Assembly: GCA_016844545.1 (NCBI GenBank)
Contig: JAENJC010000076.1
Coordinates: 1 to 10,753, forward strand
Direction: 5' to 3'
Origin: Deltaproteobacteria bacterium
GTDB lineage: Bacteria > Desulfobacterota > JAENJC01
Length of the DNA stretch: 10,753 nucleotides
Position numbers and translations under genes: made by a program. Shown here in pieces: positions 1 to 5,915 of this stretch; the first letter of the stretch is position 1, and every line of letters begins with the position of its first letter. The notes below the pieces were generated by a model. The model was not told where the DNA came from and did not search any database. It saw only the letters and a program-made list of their open reading frames with translations.

Positions 1-5
1 GGTGT

Positions 6-40
6 GTTCCCAGGCATAATAAAAGCGTGTGCCTGGTAAC
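6..40. repeat. Imperfect inverted repeat (hairpin) upstream of the nosZ-like gene
   Basis: The arms at 6-16 and 30-40 are complementary over 11 bp with a single mismatch (9/37), around a 13-nt loop. There is no T-run on either side, so it is not a classical intrinsic terminator. It could be the end of an upstream transcript, a 5' leader structure or an operator. No protein-coding gene could be recognised in 1-221: the forward frames all close early (stops near 37, 17 and 66). No convincing -35/-10 pair or FNR-type site was found in 41-221 either. Confidence 0.4.
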
Positions 41-221
41 CACTCAATGTCGTCCTGAGAGTTATTGATTAGCAAGTAGTTCCGGTTCCAACAAAGATTA
101 AGAGGGAGGAGGTGGTATTTTAGTATTTCTTTGAAGGTATGTTTTAGTTTATTATGGCATCAGGCAAGAGGCTAAATTTATTAGGAACATTAACCCAAAA
201 TCCAAGACAAGGAGGGAAAAA

Positions 222-1964
222 ATGAGATATCGCAATCCATTATTTATTGTGCTTGCGCTGCTGCTTATGGTTGGCGGAACAGCAGTGGCGGGTGAGAGGG
301 ACTGGCATGAGACGGAGTCGTCTCCAAACGATGCCCCGCTTCAGGACCCTATGATTATGTACAATGCCGGCGGGGTTGACGGAGCTGTGGCAGTGATAGG
401 TGTGCCAAGTATGAGGACATACAGGCATATTCCTGTCGGTGTTGACCTGCATGAGCCTACATTCAGCGCACCTACAAACGAAGGTATGAAGAGCTGGTAT
501 GGTCCGTACAGCAAAGGGCCTGATGGCAAATACCTCTATGTGAACGACAAGGGTGCAAACACCATCGGGATAATCAACCTCCAGATGGGTATGCTGGACA
601 GGCTCATATCTTTGCCTTTCCCTTTCGGCATTCACCACATCACACTCGGACCTGATGGTAAGACGCTTTATTCAACAGGCGAGCTCACAGGCAAGATGGC
701 CAAGACTGATATAGCAACCGGCAAGACCCAGGTCATTGACTGGGGCCCTGCGCCAAGCGCCCCGGATTATCTTGATATAAACAAGAAGGCCGGTAAGGCG
801 GACAGGAAGCAGTATGTTTTCTCCAACAACTACTATCATTCTACAGTTGGTGTCTTCGAGCTGAATCCGTTCAAGCTCATAAAGGAGATCCCTGTTGGTA
901 AGAACCCGCACGGGACAGATGCCGACCCCCTCGGAAGGTATATCCAGGTGGCGGACAAGCTCTCCGCAACGCTCAGCATCATCGATGTTGAAAAGCTTGC
1001 GGTCAAGAAGGTTATCCCAGCAGGTGCCGGTCCGCTGCACAACGTATTTGACACAAACGGCAAATATGCCTATACAAGCTGCTTTGTGGCAGACAGCATC
1101 GTGAAGACAGACCTGGACAAGCTGGAGGTTGTTGACGAGTATCCTGTTCACTACAGGATCGGGCATATAACCATCAGCCCTGACAATAAGTATATATTCG
1201 CCTTGAACAAGTTTTCCACCGGCCTATTCAGCCCGACAGGCATAGCCTGGCCGGTTAACCATGAGATGATCGACATTAATGAGAAGAGCAAGACTTATGG
1301 TAAGACCCTCAAGATCGTCCCAGTTGACGGCGAGCCGCACAACGCGAAGGTCCTGTTTGCAAGTGCAATCAAGAACTGGAACATGGGTGAGGCCGAGAAG
1401 GGCGTATCAACCCTGTTTGCAGGCACCGGTCGTTCCGGCAGGATTGAGCCGGCCCATCATAGAGGCGGTAAGTCTTACTTTGTGCCGATGGATACAGGCA
1501 GGCCTGGCGTGACCACAACTAAGGACGGTATCAAAGAGATCAGGATCAAGGCATTCAGCTACGGTTATGTCCCAAGGCAGGTCAGGGTCAATAAGGGCGA
1601 TAAGGTCAGGCTTCTTATAACCAATATTGACAAGGCAGCAGGTATAACCAAGAACCCCGATGTTATTATGGGCTACAACATCAACGGGCCATACGGTCTC
1701 AAGACGATGTTGACTATCCCGAGGGGTGTGACAGCAGTTGGTGAGTTTGTCGCAGATATAGCTGGTGAATATGAGGTTTACTGCCAGCACTTCTGCGGTC
1801 CTCTGCACCTCGAGATGAGGGGCGCATTCTTCGTAGATGATCCGAAGAAAGGTCCTTCCAACCTTGCTGTAGGTGATTATGATGAGGCCCAGAGGAACAA
1901 CGTTGCGGCTGACGAAGGCGAAGTTGAAATAGCACCGAGAGTGGATAATCTTAATCAGATCTAA
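222..1964 (+). CDS. nosZ: Divergent Sec-type nitrous oxide reductase-like multicopper protein (NosZ-like)
   Basis: Likely a periplasmic N2O reductase relative (N2O + 2e- + 2H+ to N2 + H2O). The start is fixed by a strong Shine-Dalgarno (aaggaggg) just upstream. Residues 1-23 form a Sec signal peptide ending AVA; no twin-arginine motif is present, as in clade II NosZ. The N-terminal propeller (about 45-420) shows NosZ landmarks: DLHE (75-78), GIHH (136-139), PHG with H230, GPLHN with H273, VHYRIGH with H315, and GEPHN with H373. These could supply six of the seven CuZ histidines. The C-terminal cupredoxin (about 435-540) has CQHFCGPLHLEM, giving CuA ligands C521, C525, H529 and M532. Two oddities appear: the second His of the usual DxHH is Glu78, and the first CuA His (usually in an HGF-like motif) aligns with Met483 in VIMGYN. 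At 580 aa it is shorter than typical precursors of about 640 aa. A strong terminator follows, so it is probably the last gene of its transcript. The family assignment is good; N2O reductase activity is inferred and open to doubt because of the ligand changes. Confidence 0.75.
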   Translation: MRYRNPLFIVLALLLMVGGTAVAGERDWHETESSPNDAPLQDPMIMYNAGGVDGAVAVIGVPSMRTYRHIPVGVDLHEPTFSAPTNEGMKSWYGPYSKGPDGKYLYVNDKGANTIGIINLQMGMLDRLISLPFPFGIHHITLGPDGKTLYSTGELTGKMAKTDIATGKTQVIDWGPAPSAPDYLDINKKAGKADRKQYVFSNNYYHSTVGVFELNPFKLIKEIPVGKNPHGTDADPLGRYIQVADKLSATLSIIDVEKLAVKKVIPAGAGPLHNVFDTNGKYAYTSCFVADSIVKTDLDKLEVVDEYPVHYRIGHITISPDNKYIFALNKFSTGLFSPTGIAWPVNHEMIDINEKSKTYGKTLKIVPVDGEPHNAKVLFASAIKNWNMGEAEKGVSTLFAGTGRSGRIEPAHHRGGKSYFVPMDTGRPGVTTTKDGIKEIRIKAFSYGYVPRQVRVNKGDKVRLLITNIDKAAGITKNPDVIMGYNINGPYGLKTMLTIPRGVTAVGEFVADIAGEYEVYCQHFCGPLHLEMRGAFFVDDPKKGPSNLAVGDYDEAQRNNVAADEGEVEIAPRVDNLNQI

Positions 1965-1981
1965 TATCTAAGGATAGAGCG

Positions 1982-2032
1982 ATGGTTCGGCCGCAAGCAT
2001 TTAATGCTTGCGGCCGAACCATTTGTTTTTTT
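1982..2032 (+). terminator. Strong Rho-independent terminator after the nosZ-like gene
   Basis: A perfect 19-bp inverted repeat (1982-2000 with 2004-2022) is separated by only 3 nt. It is GC-rich in the middle of the stem (ggccgc) and is followed by a T-rich run ending in seven Ts (2026-2032). It begins 17 nt after the stop codon of the nosZ-like gene and ends 17 nt before the next start codon. It should separate the nosZ-like transcript from the downstream genes. Confidence 0.93.
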
Positions 2033-2049
2033 GAGAGGAAATTAATTGT

Positions 2050-2496
2050 ATGAGTAAAAAAAACTTATTGACAGTGGGGACATTATTTCTATTAATCGTC
2101 ATAGGGGTTTATGCTTATCAATACAGCGGTTCTGTGAAGATCAAGACTTCAGAATCTCCTGAAGACGTCGTTAAGAAGTTTTACAGTTACATTGCCGAAG
2201 GTGGAAGTTCCTCTATCAGTGAGGCATACAGGCAGGTCAGCTCTAAGCGGTTCACTCTAACTGAAGATAAGTTCAAAGGGATAGTATTGAACTATCCAAA
2301 AAATATGGTAGTGAAGATTGTCGGCTCTAAGGTTGTTAAAGACCGGGCCGTTGTTACGATAGAATATAAGTGTACATCTGCATTCGGTGGAGAAGTTTGT
2401 GTTACTACGGATATAAACCTCGACCTTGATGAGAAATCAAGGAGCTGGAAGATTGATTTTACCGGTGAAAGCACGCCTGATGGCAAAAACAGTTAA
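2050..2496 (+). CDS. Small membrane-anchored protein, possibly NTF2/DUF4878-like
   Basis: A 148-residue protein of unknown function. Residues 5-23 form one hydrophobic helix after a KK start (MSKK), so it is either anchored in the inner membrane facing the periplasm or secreted. The rest (about 34-140) opens with SPEDVVKKFYSYIAEG, resembling the first helix of NTF2-like/DUF4878 lipoprotein-type domains, and continues with alternating beta-strand-like segments. C108 and C117 could form a disulfide. The start has a purine-rich site (gagaggaa, 2033-2040) 9 nt upstream. Its 3' end overlaps the start of the next gene, suggesting translational coupling with the propeller genes. No catalytic motif was seen; the NTF2-like suggestion rests on overall pattern only. 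Confidence 0.7.
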   Translation: MSKKNLLTVGTLFLLIVIGVYAYQYSGSVKIKTSESPEDVVKKFYSYIAEGGSSSISEAYRQVSSKRFTLTEDKFKGIVLNYPKNMVVKIVGSKVVKDRAVVTIEYKCTSAFGGEVCVTTDINLDLDEKSRSWKIDFTGESTPDGKNS

Positions 2497-3646
2497 ACTC
2501 AGTATTTTTCATATAATGGCACAGGTTTTATTTGCCTTTATATTCCTCTGTTTAATAATTGCAGGGGACTCGATTGCCGACGATTCCGTTATCAAAGAGT
2601 TTGTCATACCAATTCCAGCTGTTTCTCCGGCCCGTATTGCTATTGTAAATGATGGAAGCGGGCATATCTGGCTTGCCTATCAGAATGAAAACAAGATGCT
2701 GAGGTTTACACAATCAGATAATGCATTTAAGGAGTATGTAATCCCTTACTCGGGGATCCCAGCTGGAATTGCTGCAGCAAAGGATGGTACTATCTGGATA
2801 GCAAATTCAAGCGGTAACAGCATCATTAGTTTCAATCCATCAACAGATAAATACAAGAGTTTTCCAATTAAAACGGCCGATAGCAACCCTTACGATCTGG
2901 CGGTAGCTTCGAGTGGGACTGTATGGTTTGTAGAGCGTGAAGGCAATAAGATTGGGAGCCTTACTCCTGAGACAGGAGTAATAAAAGAGTATCCGATACC
3001 AACTCCATATAGTCATCCATCGGCAATTGCTATAGATAAGAAGGGGATTGTCTGGATTACCGAGATTGATGCTAATAAACTCGCAAGCCTTGACCCGGTC
3101 AACGGCAAGATCATCGAGTACATTATTCCAACACCTTTCGCAAATCCTTCTTCTATCGCAATAGACGGCAATGGGATGGTTTGGTTTGCTGAGATGCTTA
3201 CAGGAAGGATAGGGATGTTCAATCCAGCATCGAAGGTCTTTAACGAGGTGATAGTGCCGACCCTTTCTCCTGTGATCTCAAGCATCGCCATAGACCAGAA
3301 AGGGTTGGTCTGGTTTGTGGAGAATAGAGGTAACAAGATAGGGGTATTCGACCCAGTAAGCGCTCTTGTGAATGAATACGAGATCCCTACATCAAAGAGT
3401 CTGCCGACCAGTATTGCAGTGGACAGGGAAGGCATAGCATGGTTTACCGAATCGGACAGGGATGCGAACAGGATAGGAAGGTTGGACATAGCAGATACTC
3501 TTAAGGTTGGAAAAAAACAGGAGGAGAGCGGGAAGGGTGAAAAATCGGATAGGATATCGCATATAATCATGATGGTTTTTATTGCGGTCGTATCTATGAC
3601 TCTTCTCGTATTCGGTATTCGATCTATTAAGAGGAAAGGTAAATAA
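2480..3646 (+). CDS. Vgb-like seven-bladed beta-propeller, membrane-anchored at its C-terminus
   Basis: A propeller of the streptogramin-lyase-like (NHL-related) fold, probably on the periplasmic face of the membrane. The start at 2480 (MAKTVKLSIF) gives a natural signal peptide (residues 7-34). It overlaps the preceding gene by 17 nt and has a weak purine site (ggtgaaag). The frame is open back to an ATG at 2426, but that start would put an unsuitable 18-residue prefix ahead of the signal; an ATG at 2516 is also possible. Seven repeats of about 42 residues lie at about 50-337, each like PSxIAIDxxGxVWFxE...NKIGxFDP...EYxIPTP. A charged linker follows, then a transmembrane helix (about 361-381) ending RSIKRKGK, which predicts a membrane-tethered propeller with a short cytoplasmic tail. 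The His residues expected of active Vgb lyases are not seen at the repeat positions, so antibiotic resistance is unlikely. It is probably a binding, scaffold or assembly partner of the respiratory system. Confidence 0.82.
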   Translation: MAKTVKLSIFHIMAQVLFAFIFLCLIIAGDSIADDSVIKEFVIPIPAVSPARIAIVNDGSGHIWLAYQNENKMLRFTQSDNAFKEYVIPYSGIPAGIAAAKDGTIWIANSSGNSIISFNPSTDKYKSFPIKTADSNPYDLAVASSGTVWFVEREGNKIGSLTPETGVIKEYPIPTPYSHPSAIAIDKKGIVWITEIDANKLASLDPVNGKIIEYIIPTPFANPSSIAIDGNGMVWFAEMLTGRIGMFNPASKVFNEVIVPTLSPVISSIAIDQKGLVWFVENRGNKIGVFDPVSALVNEYEIPTSKSLPTSIAVDREGIAWFTESDRDANRIGRLDIADTLKVGKKQEESGKGEKSDRISHIIMMVFIAVVSMTLLVFGIRSIKRKGK

Positions 3647-4699
3647 ATGAAATATAGAAATATGATTATAGGTATAGGGTTATTCACAGCTGCTGCCGTT
3701 CAAGCTCATGCAGAGGAGTCAAAGGTAAAATATTATTCAATACCCTCTTCCAATGGCGTTCCTGTGGCAATTACCTCTGACTTAAGCGGGCGTGTTTGGC
3801 TCGTTGATTTTAGAAATAACTTAATATTTATATTTAACCCGAAAGATGAGCAGTTCACTAAATACGAGATACCAACCTCACGCAGCTCGGCCACAGATAT
3901 AACAGTTGACCATAAAGGCAGGATCTGGTTTGTGGAAGAAGACGGGAACCAGATCGGAAGGTTTGATTTGGAGACCAAGACATTTGAAGAGTATGATATC
4001 CCGTCTCCAAAGAGCCAGTCAATGAGACTCGCCGTGGATAAAGACGGCAGGGTCTGGTTTACCGAGTTTGCTGCGAATAAGATTGGTGTGTTTAATCCAG
4101 GTGATAAGAGCTTCAGGGAATACCCTATACTCACGCCAACGAGCCAGCCAACAGGGATAGTGGCGACCCAGAAGGGTGCGGTATGGTTTATAGAGAGTCA
4201 GGGGAACAAGCTTGGCAAGCTGACTCCGGAAACAGGGAAGATAAAGGAATACATTATACCAAAGCAATTCTGCGCGCCCACAGAACTTACAGTAGATGGA
4301 CAGGGGCAACTCTGGTTTAGTGCGAGGAAAGACAGGAAGCTTTTGAAGTTTGATCCAAGATCGGAAAGATTTGAAGAGTTTGACCTGCCGGGGAAAGGCG
4401 TCCCAGAAGGGCTTGCCGTCGACAGTGCGGGGAATATATGGTATTGCGATAAGTATAAAAAGCGTGTTGGCCGGTATTCACCTAAGGATAAGGGTTTTAT
4501 TGAGATCGATTTGGTTGGCGGGGACCGGGCGCCGGTAGATATAACGGTATCAAATTCCAATAGGGTGTGGTTTACTGTCATAGGAACTAATGAATTGGGT
4601 GTGATTGATGGCAACGGCATTGTAAAAGTGGAATCGCCTAAGATGTCTATAAGTATAGATGAAACAGAAAAAAATATGCTCAAGCAATTATCCCCTTGA
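3647..4699 (+). CDS. Vgb-like seven-bladed beta-propeller, secreted
   Basis: A paralogue of the preceding gene, whose stop codon it abuts directly, with gaggaaagg just upstream; the two are surely co-translated. Residues 1-22 are a signal peptide ending HA before EES, and there is no C-terminal helix, so the product should be free in the periplasm. Seven blades (about 38-330) carry the same signature, for example TDITVDHKGRIWFVEEDGNQ and similar, with W-F-x-E and NKIGxFDP elements. The TGA stop lies inside the TTGACA of the next promoter. As in its neighbour, the lyase histidines are not evident. The function is unknown. Its position between the nosZ-like and cytochrome genes suggests a partner role, such as docking or maturation of a periplasmic electron-transfer complex. 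Confidence 0.82.
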   Translation: MKYRNMIIGIGLFTAAAVQAHAEESKVKYYSIPSSNGVPVAITSDLSGRVWLVDFRNNLIFIFNPKDEQFTKYEIPTSRSSATDITVDHKGRIWFVEEDGNQIGRFDLETKTFEEYDIPSPKSQSMRLAVDKDGRVWFTEFAANKIGVFNPGDKSFREYPILTPTSQPTGIVATQKGAVWFIESQGNKLGKLTPETGKIKEYIIPKQFCAPTELTVDGQGQLWFSARKDRKLLKFDPRSERFEEFDLPGKGVPEGLAVDSAGNIWYCDKYKKRVGRYSPKDKGFIEIDLVGGDRAPVDITVSNSNRVWFTVIGTNELGVIDGNGIVKVESPKMSISIDETEKNMLKQLSP

Positions 4700-4724
4700 C
4701 AACTCTGTTATGGTGATATATACA
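4696..4724 (+). promoter_or_regulatory. Sigma70-like promoter for the cytochrome operon
   Basis: There is a perfect TTGACA at 4696-4701, a 17-bp spacer, and TATACA at 4719-4724 (TACAAT at 4721-4726 is an alternative -10 at 19-bp spacing). Transcription would start near 4731, leaving a leader of about 25 nt that contains the aaagggaggg ribosome site for the ATG at 4757. The -35 box overlaps the stop codon of the upstream propeller gene. No clear terminator separates the two, so read-through from upstream is also possible. Confidence 0.6.
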
Positions 4725-4756
4725 ATGATTCATAAATATACAAAGGGAGGGTTCGA

Positions 4757-5437
4757 ATGGTTAAAAGAGTAACTTGCAGTCGAGTTGTTGTAGTATCGCT
4801 CCTCACATTTGCCATTATAGGTTTTGGTGCAGAGAGCAGCCGGGCGGATGCGGCCAAGGGTAAGAGTGTGTTTGAGGCAAAGAAGTGCGGCGGCGATTGT
4901 CATATAACTCAGGGACCAGCTACTGAGAAGACCTTTGCAGACCAGCTTAAAAAGAAAGGGCCGGAGCTGTGGTATGCCGGCAATAAATTGAAGAAGGAAT
5001 GGATGGAAAAGTGGCTTCAGGATCCTGCAGTTATAAGGCCTCTGGAGTATAATTCTATAGAGAAGAAGAACCCCGGAAATCACCCGAAACTTTCAAAGAC
5101 AGAGGCTGACGAGGTTGCAGAGTATCTTATGACACTTACGTCAAAGGATGTGGAGTCAGGCGTGATACAGGCAAATAAAAACATCCAGGGGAAGCAGGCC
5201 TTTGAGAAAAAGCAGGCATGTCAGGCCTGCCACCAGATAGAAAAGACTGGTAAGGTTATTGGCGGACTGGTCGCGCCAAGCTTGGTTAAGGCAGGTGAGA
5301 GGCTTCAGGGCGACTGGATTTATGCATACCTGAAGAAGCCGAAGGTATTTAAGCCGGTTAAGAGGATGCCTGTTTATGAAGGTTATTTGAGCGACGTTGA
5401 CATGAAGAACATAGCCGCCCTCATTGCAAGTTTTTAA
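4757..5437 (+). CDS. Periplasmic diheme cytochrome c with one CX3CH site
   Basis: An electron carrier with two class I cytochrome c domains. Residues 1-31 form a signal peptide. Domain 1 has CGGDCH (44-49), which places three residues between the cysteines instead of two, and continues with the usual helical scaffold including KGPELWYAG and a final ADEVAEYL helix. The normal MP distal-ligand position reads NHP, so H109 rather than Met may be the sixth ligand. Domain 2 is canonical: CQACH (155-159), APSLVKAGERL, and RMP with M204 as the likely distal ligand. A strong Shine-Dalgarno precedes the start. As the first gene of the cytochrome operon it is a candidate donor to the NosZ-like protein, comparable to NosC cytochromes of clade II nos clusters. 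The GGC GGC codon pair in the unusual motif could have arisen by duplication of one codon. Confidence 0.87.
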   Translation: MVKRVTCSRVVVVSLLTFAIIGFGAESSRADAAKGKSVFEAKKCGGDCHITQGPATEKTFADQLKKKGPELWYAGNKLKKEWMEKWLQDPAVIRPLEYNSIEKKNPGNHPKLSKTEADEVAEYLMTLTSKDVESGVIQANKNIQGKQAFEKKQACQACHQIEKTGKVIGGLVAPSLVKAGERLQGDWIYAYLKKPKVFKPVKRMPVYEGYLSDVDMKNIAALIASF

Positions 5438-5461
5438 ATTGAAAGAGAGTTTAGTACCTAC

Positions 5462-5478
5462 GCGGTTTTATAAACCGC
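5462..5478 (+). repeat. Short intergenic hairpin between two cytochrome genes
   Basis: A perfect 7-bp inverted repeat (gcggttt / aaaccgc) with a 3-nt loop. It is not followed by a T-run, so it is more likely an mRNA-stability or processing element than a terminator. It precedes the aaggag ribosome site of the next gene by 16 nt. Confidence 0.4.
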
Positions 5479-5506
5479 CTCAAACCTAATTTATAAGGAG
5501 TTATAG

Positions 5507-5875
5507 ATGAACAAAAAAGCACTTTATGTCATAATGATTTTTGCAGTGATGATGACCTTGGGAAAGGGGATTTCTTACGCGGTTACTGCTGAAGAGAATT
5601 ATAAGTTTTACTGTACCCAGTGTCATGGCTCAACGGGCAAGGGCGACGGGATCAATGTTACCAAGGATATGGCCGTAACCCCAAGAAACCATGCAAGCGC
5701 TGAAGACATGAGCAAGCTTTCCGACATTGATATCACGAACGCTATTACCGACGGTGGGCCGGCAAACAGCAAGTCGCCTCTTATGCCTCCTTTCGGGAAG
5801 ACCTTGACTGCTGACGAAATAAAGGATATGGTTTCCTACTTACGGAAGCTGTGCAACTGCACGGGTGGTAAATAA
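5507..5875 (+). CDS. Small monoheme cytochrome c
   Basis: A 122-residue periplasmic class I cytochrome c. The signal peptide spans residues 1-25 (ISYA before VTAEE). The heme site is CTQCH (36-40), followed by GSTGKGDG, the usual loop of cytochrome c555/c6-like proteins. The distal ligand is M93 in SPLMPPFG, and the last helix is ADEIKDMVSYLRKL. The protein ends in a Cys-x-Cys pair (C116, C118), which is not part of the heme site and could form a disulfide or bind metal. The ribosome site aaggag lies 6 nt before the ATG. It sits between two other cytochromes in the same operon and is comparable in size and type to NosC-like electron carriers. Confidence 0.9.
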   Translation: MNKKALYVIMIFAVMMTLGKGISYAVTAEENYKFYCTQCHGSTGKGDGINVTKDMAVTPRNHASAEDMSKLSDIDITNAITDGGPANSKSPLMPPFGKTLTADEIKDMVSYLRKLCNCTGGK

Positions 5876-5904
5876 TTGTTGTAGTAATTAATCTAAACCT
5901 AAAG

Positions 5905-5912
5905 GGAGGTGA
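5905..5912 (+). promoter_or_regulatory. Near-perfect Shine-Dalgarno before a double ATG
   Basis: GGAGGTGA matches the anti-Shine-Dalgarno sequence closely. It precedes two adjacent ATG codons at 5916 and 5919, which lie 6 and 9 nt after the GGAGG core. Either could be used; the products differ by one Met. Confidence 0.75.
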
Positions 5913-5915
5913 AAG

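Noticed and set aside
65..80. FNR/NnrR-type operator (TTGAT half-site) upstream of the nosZ-like gene
   Set aside because: Only one half-site is recognisable (ttgat near 65); the partner half does not match ATCAA, so there is too little support.
240..4683. Long open frames on the minus strand opposite the nosZ-like and propeller genes
   Set aside because: They are low-complexity shadows of the coding strand without ribosome sites, domains or signal sequences. Those over the propellers simply mirror the repeat pattern.
2480..4699. Streptogramin (virginiamycin B) lyase antibiotic-resistance genes
   Set aside because: The repeats match the propeller fold, but the catalytic histidines are not evident, and the signal peptides, membrane anchor and respiratory neighbours argue for another role.
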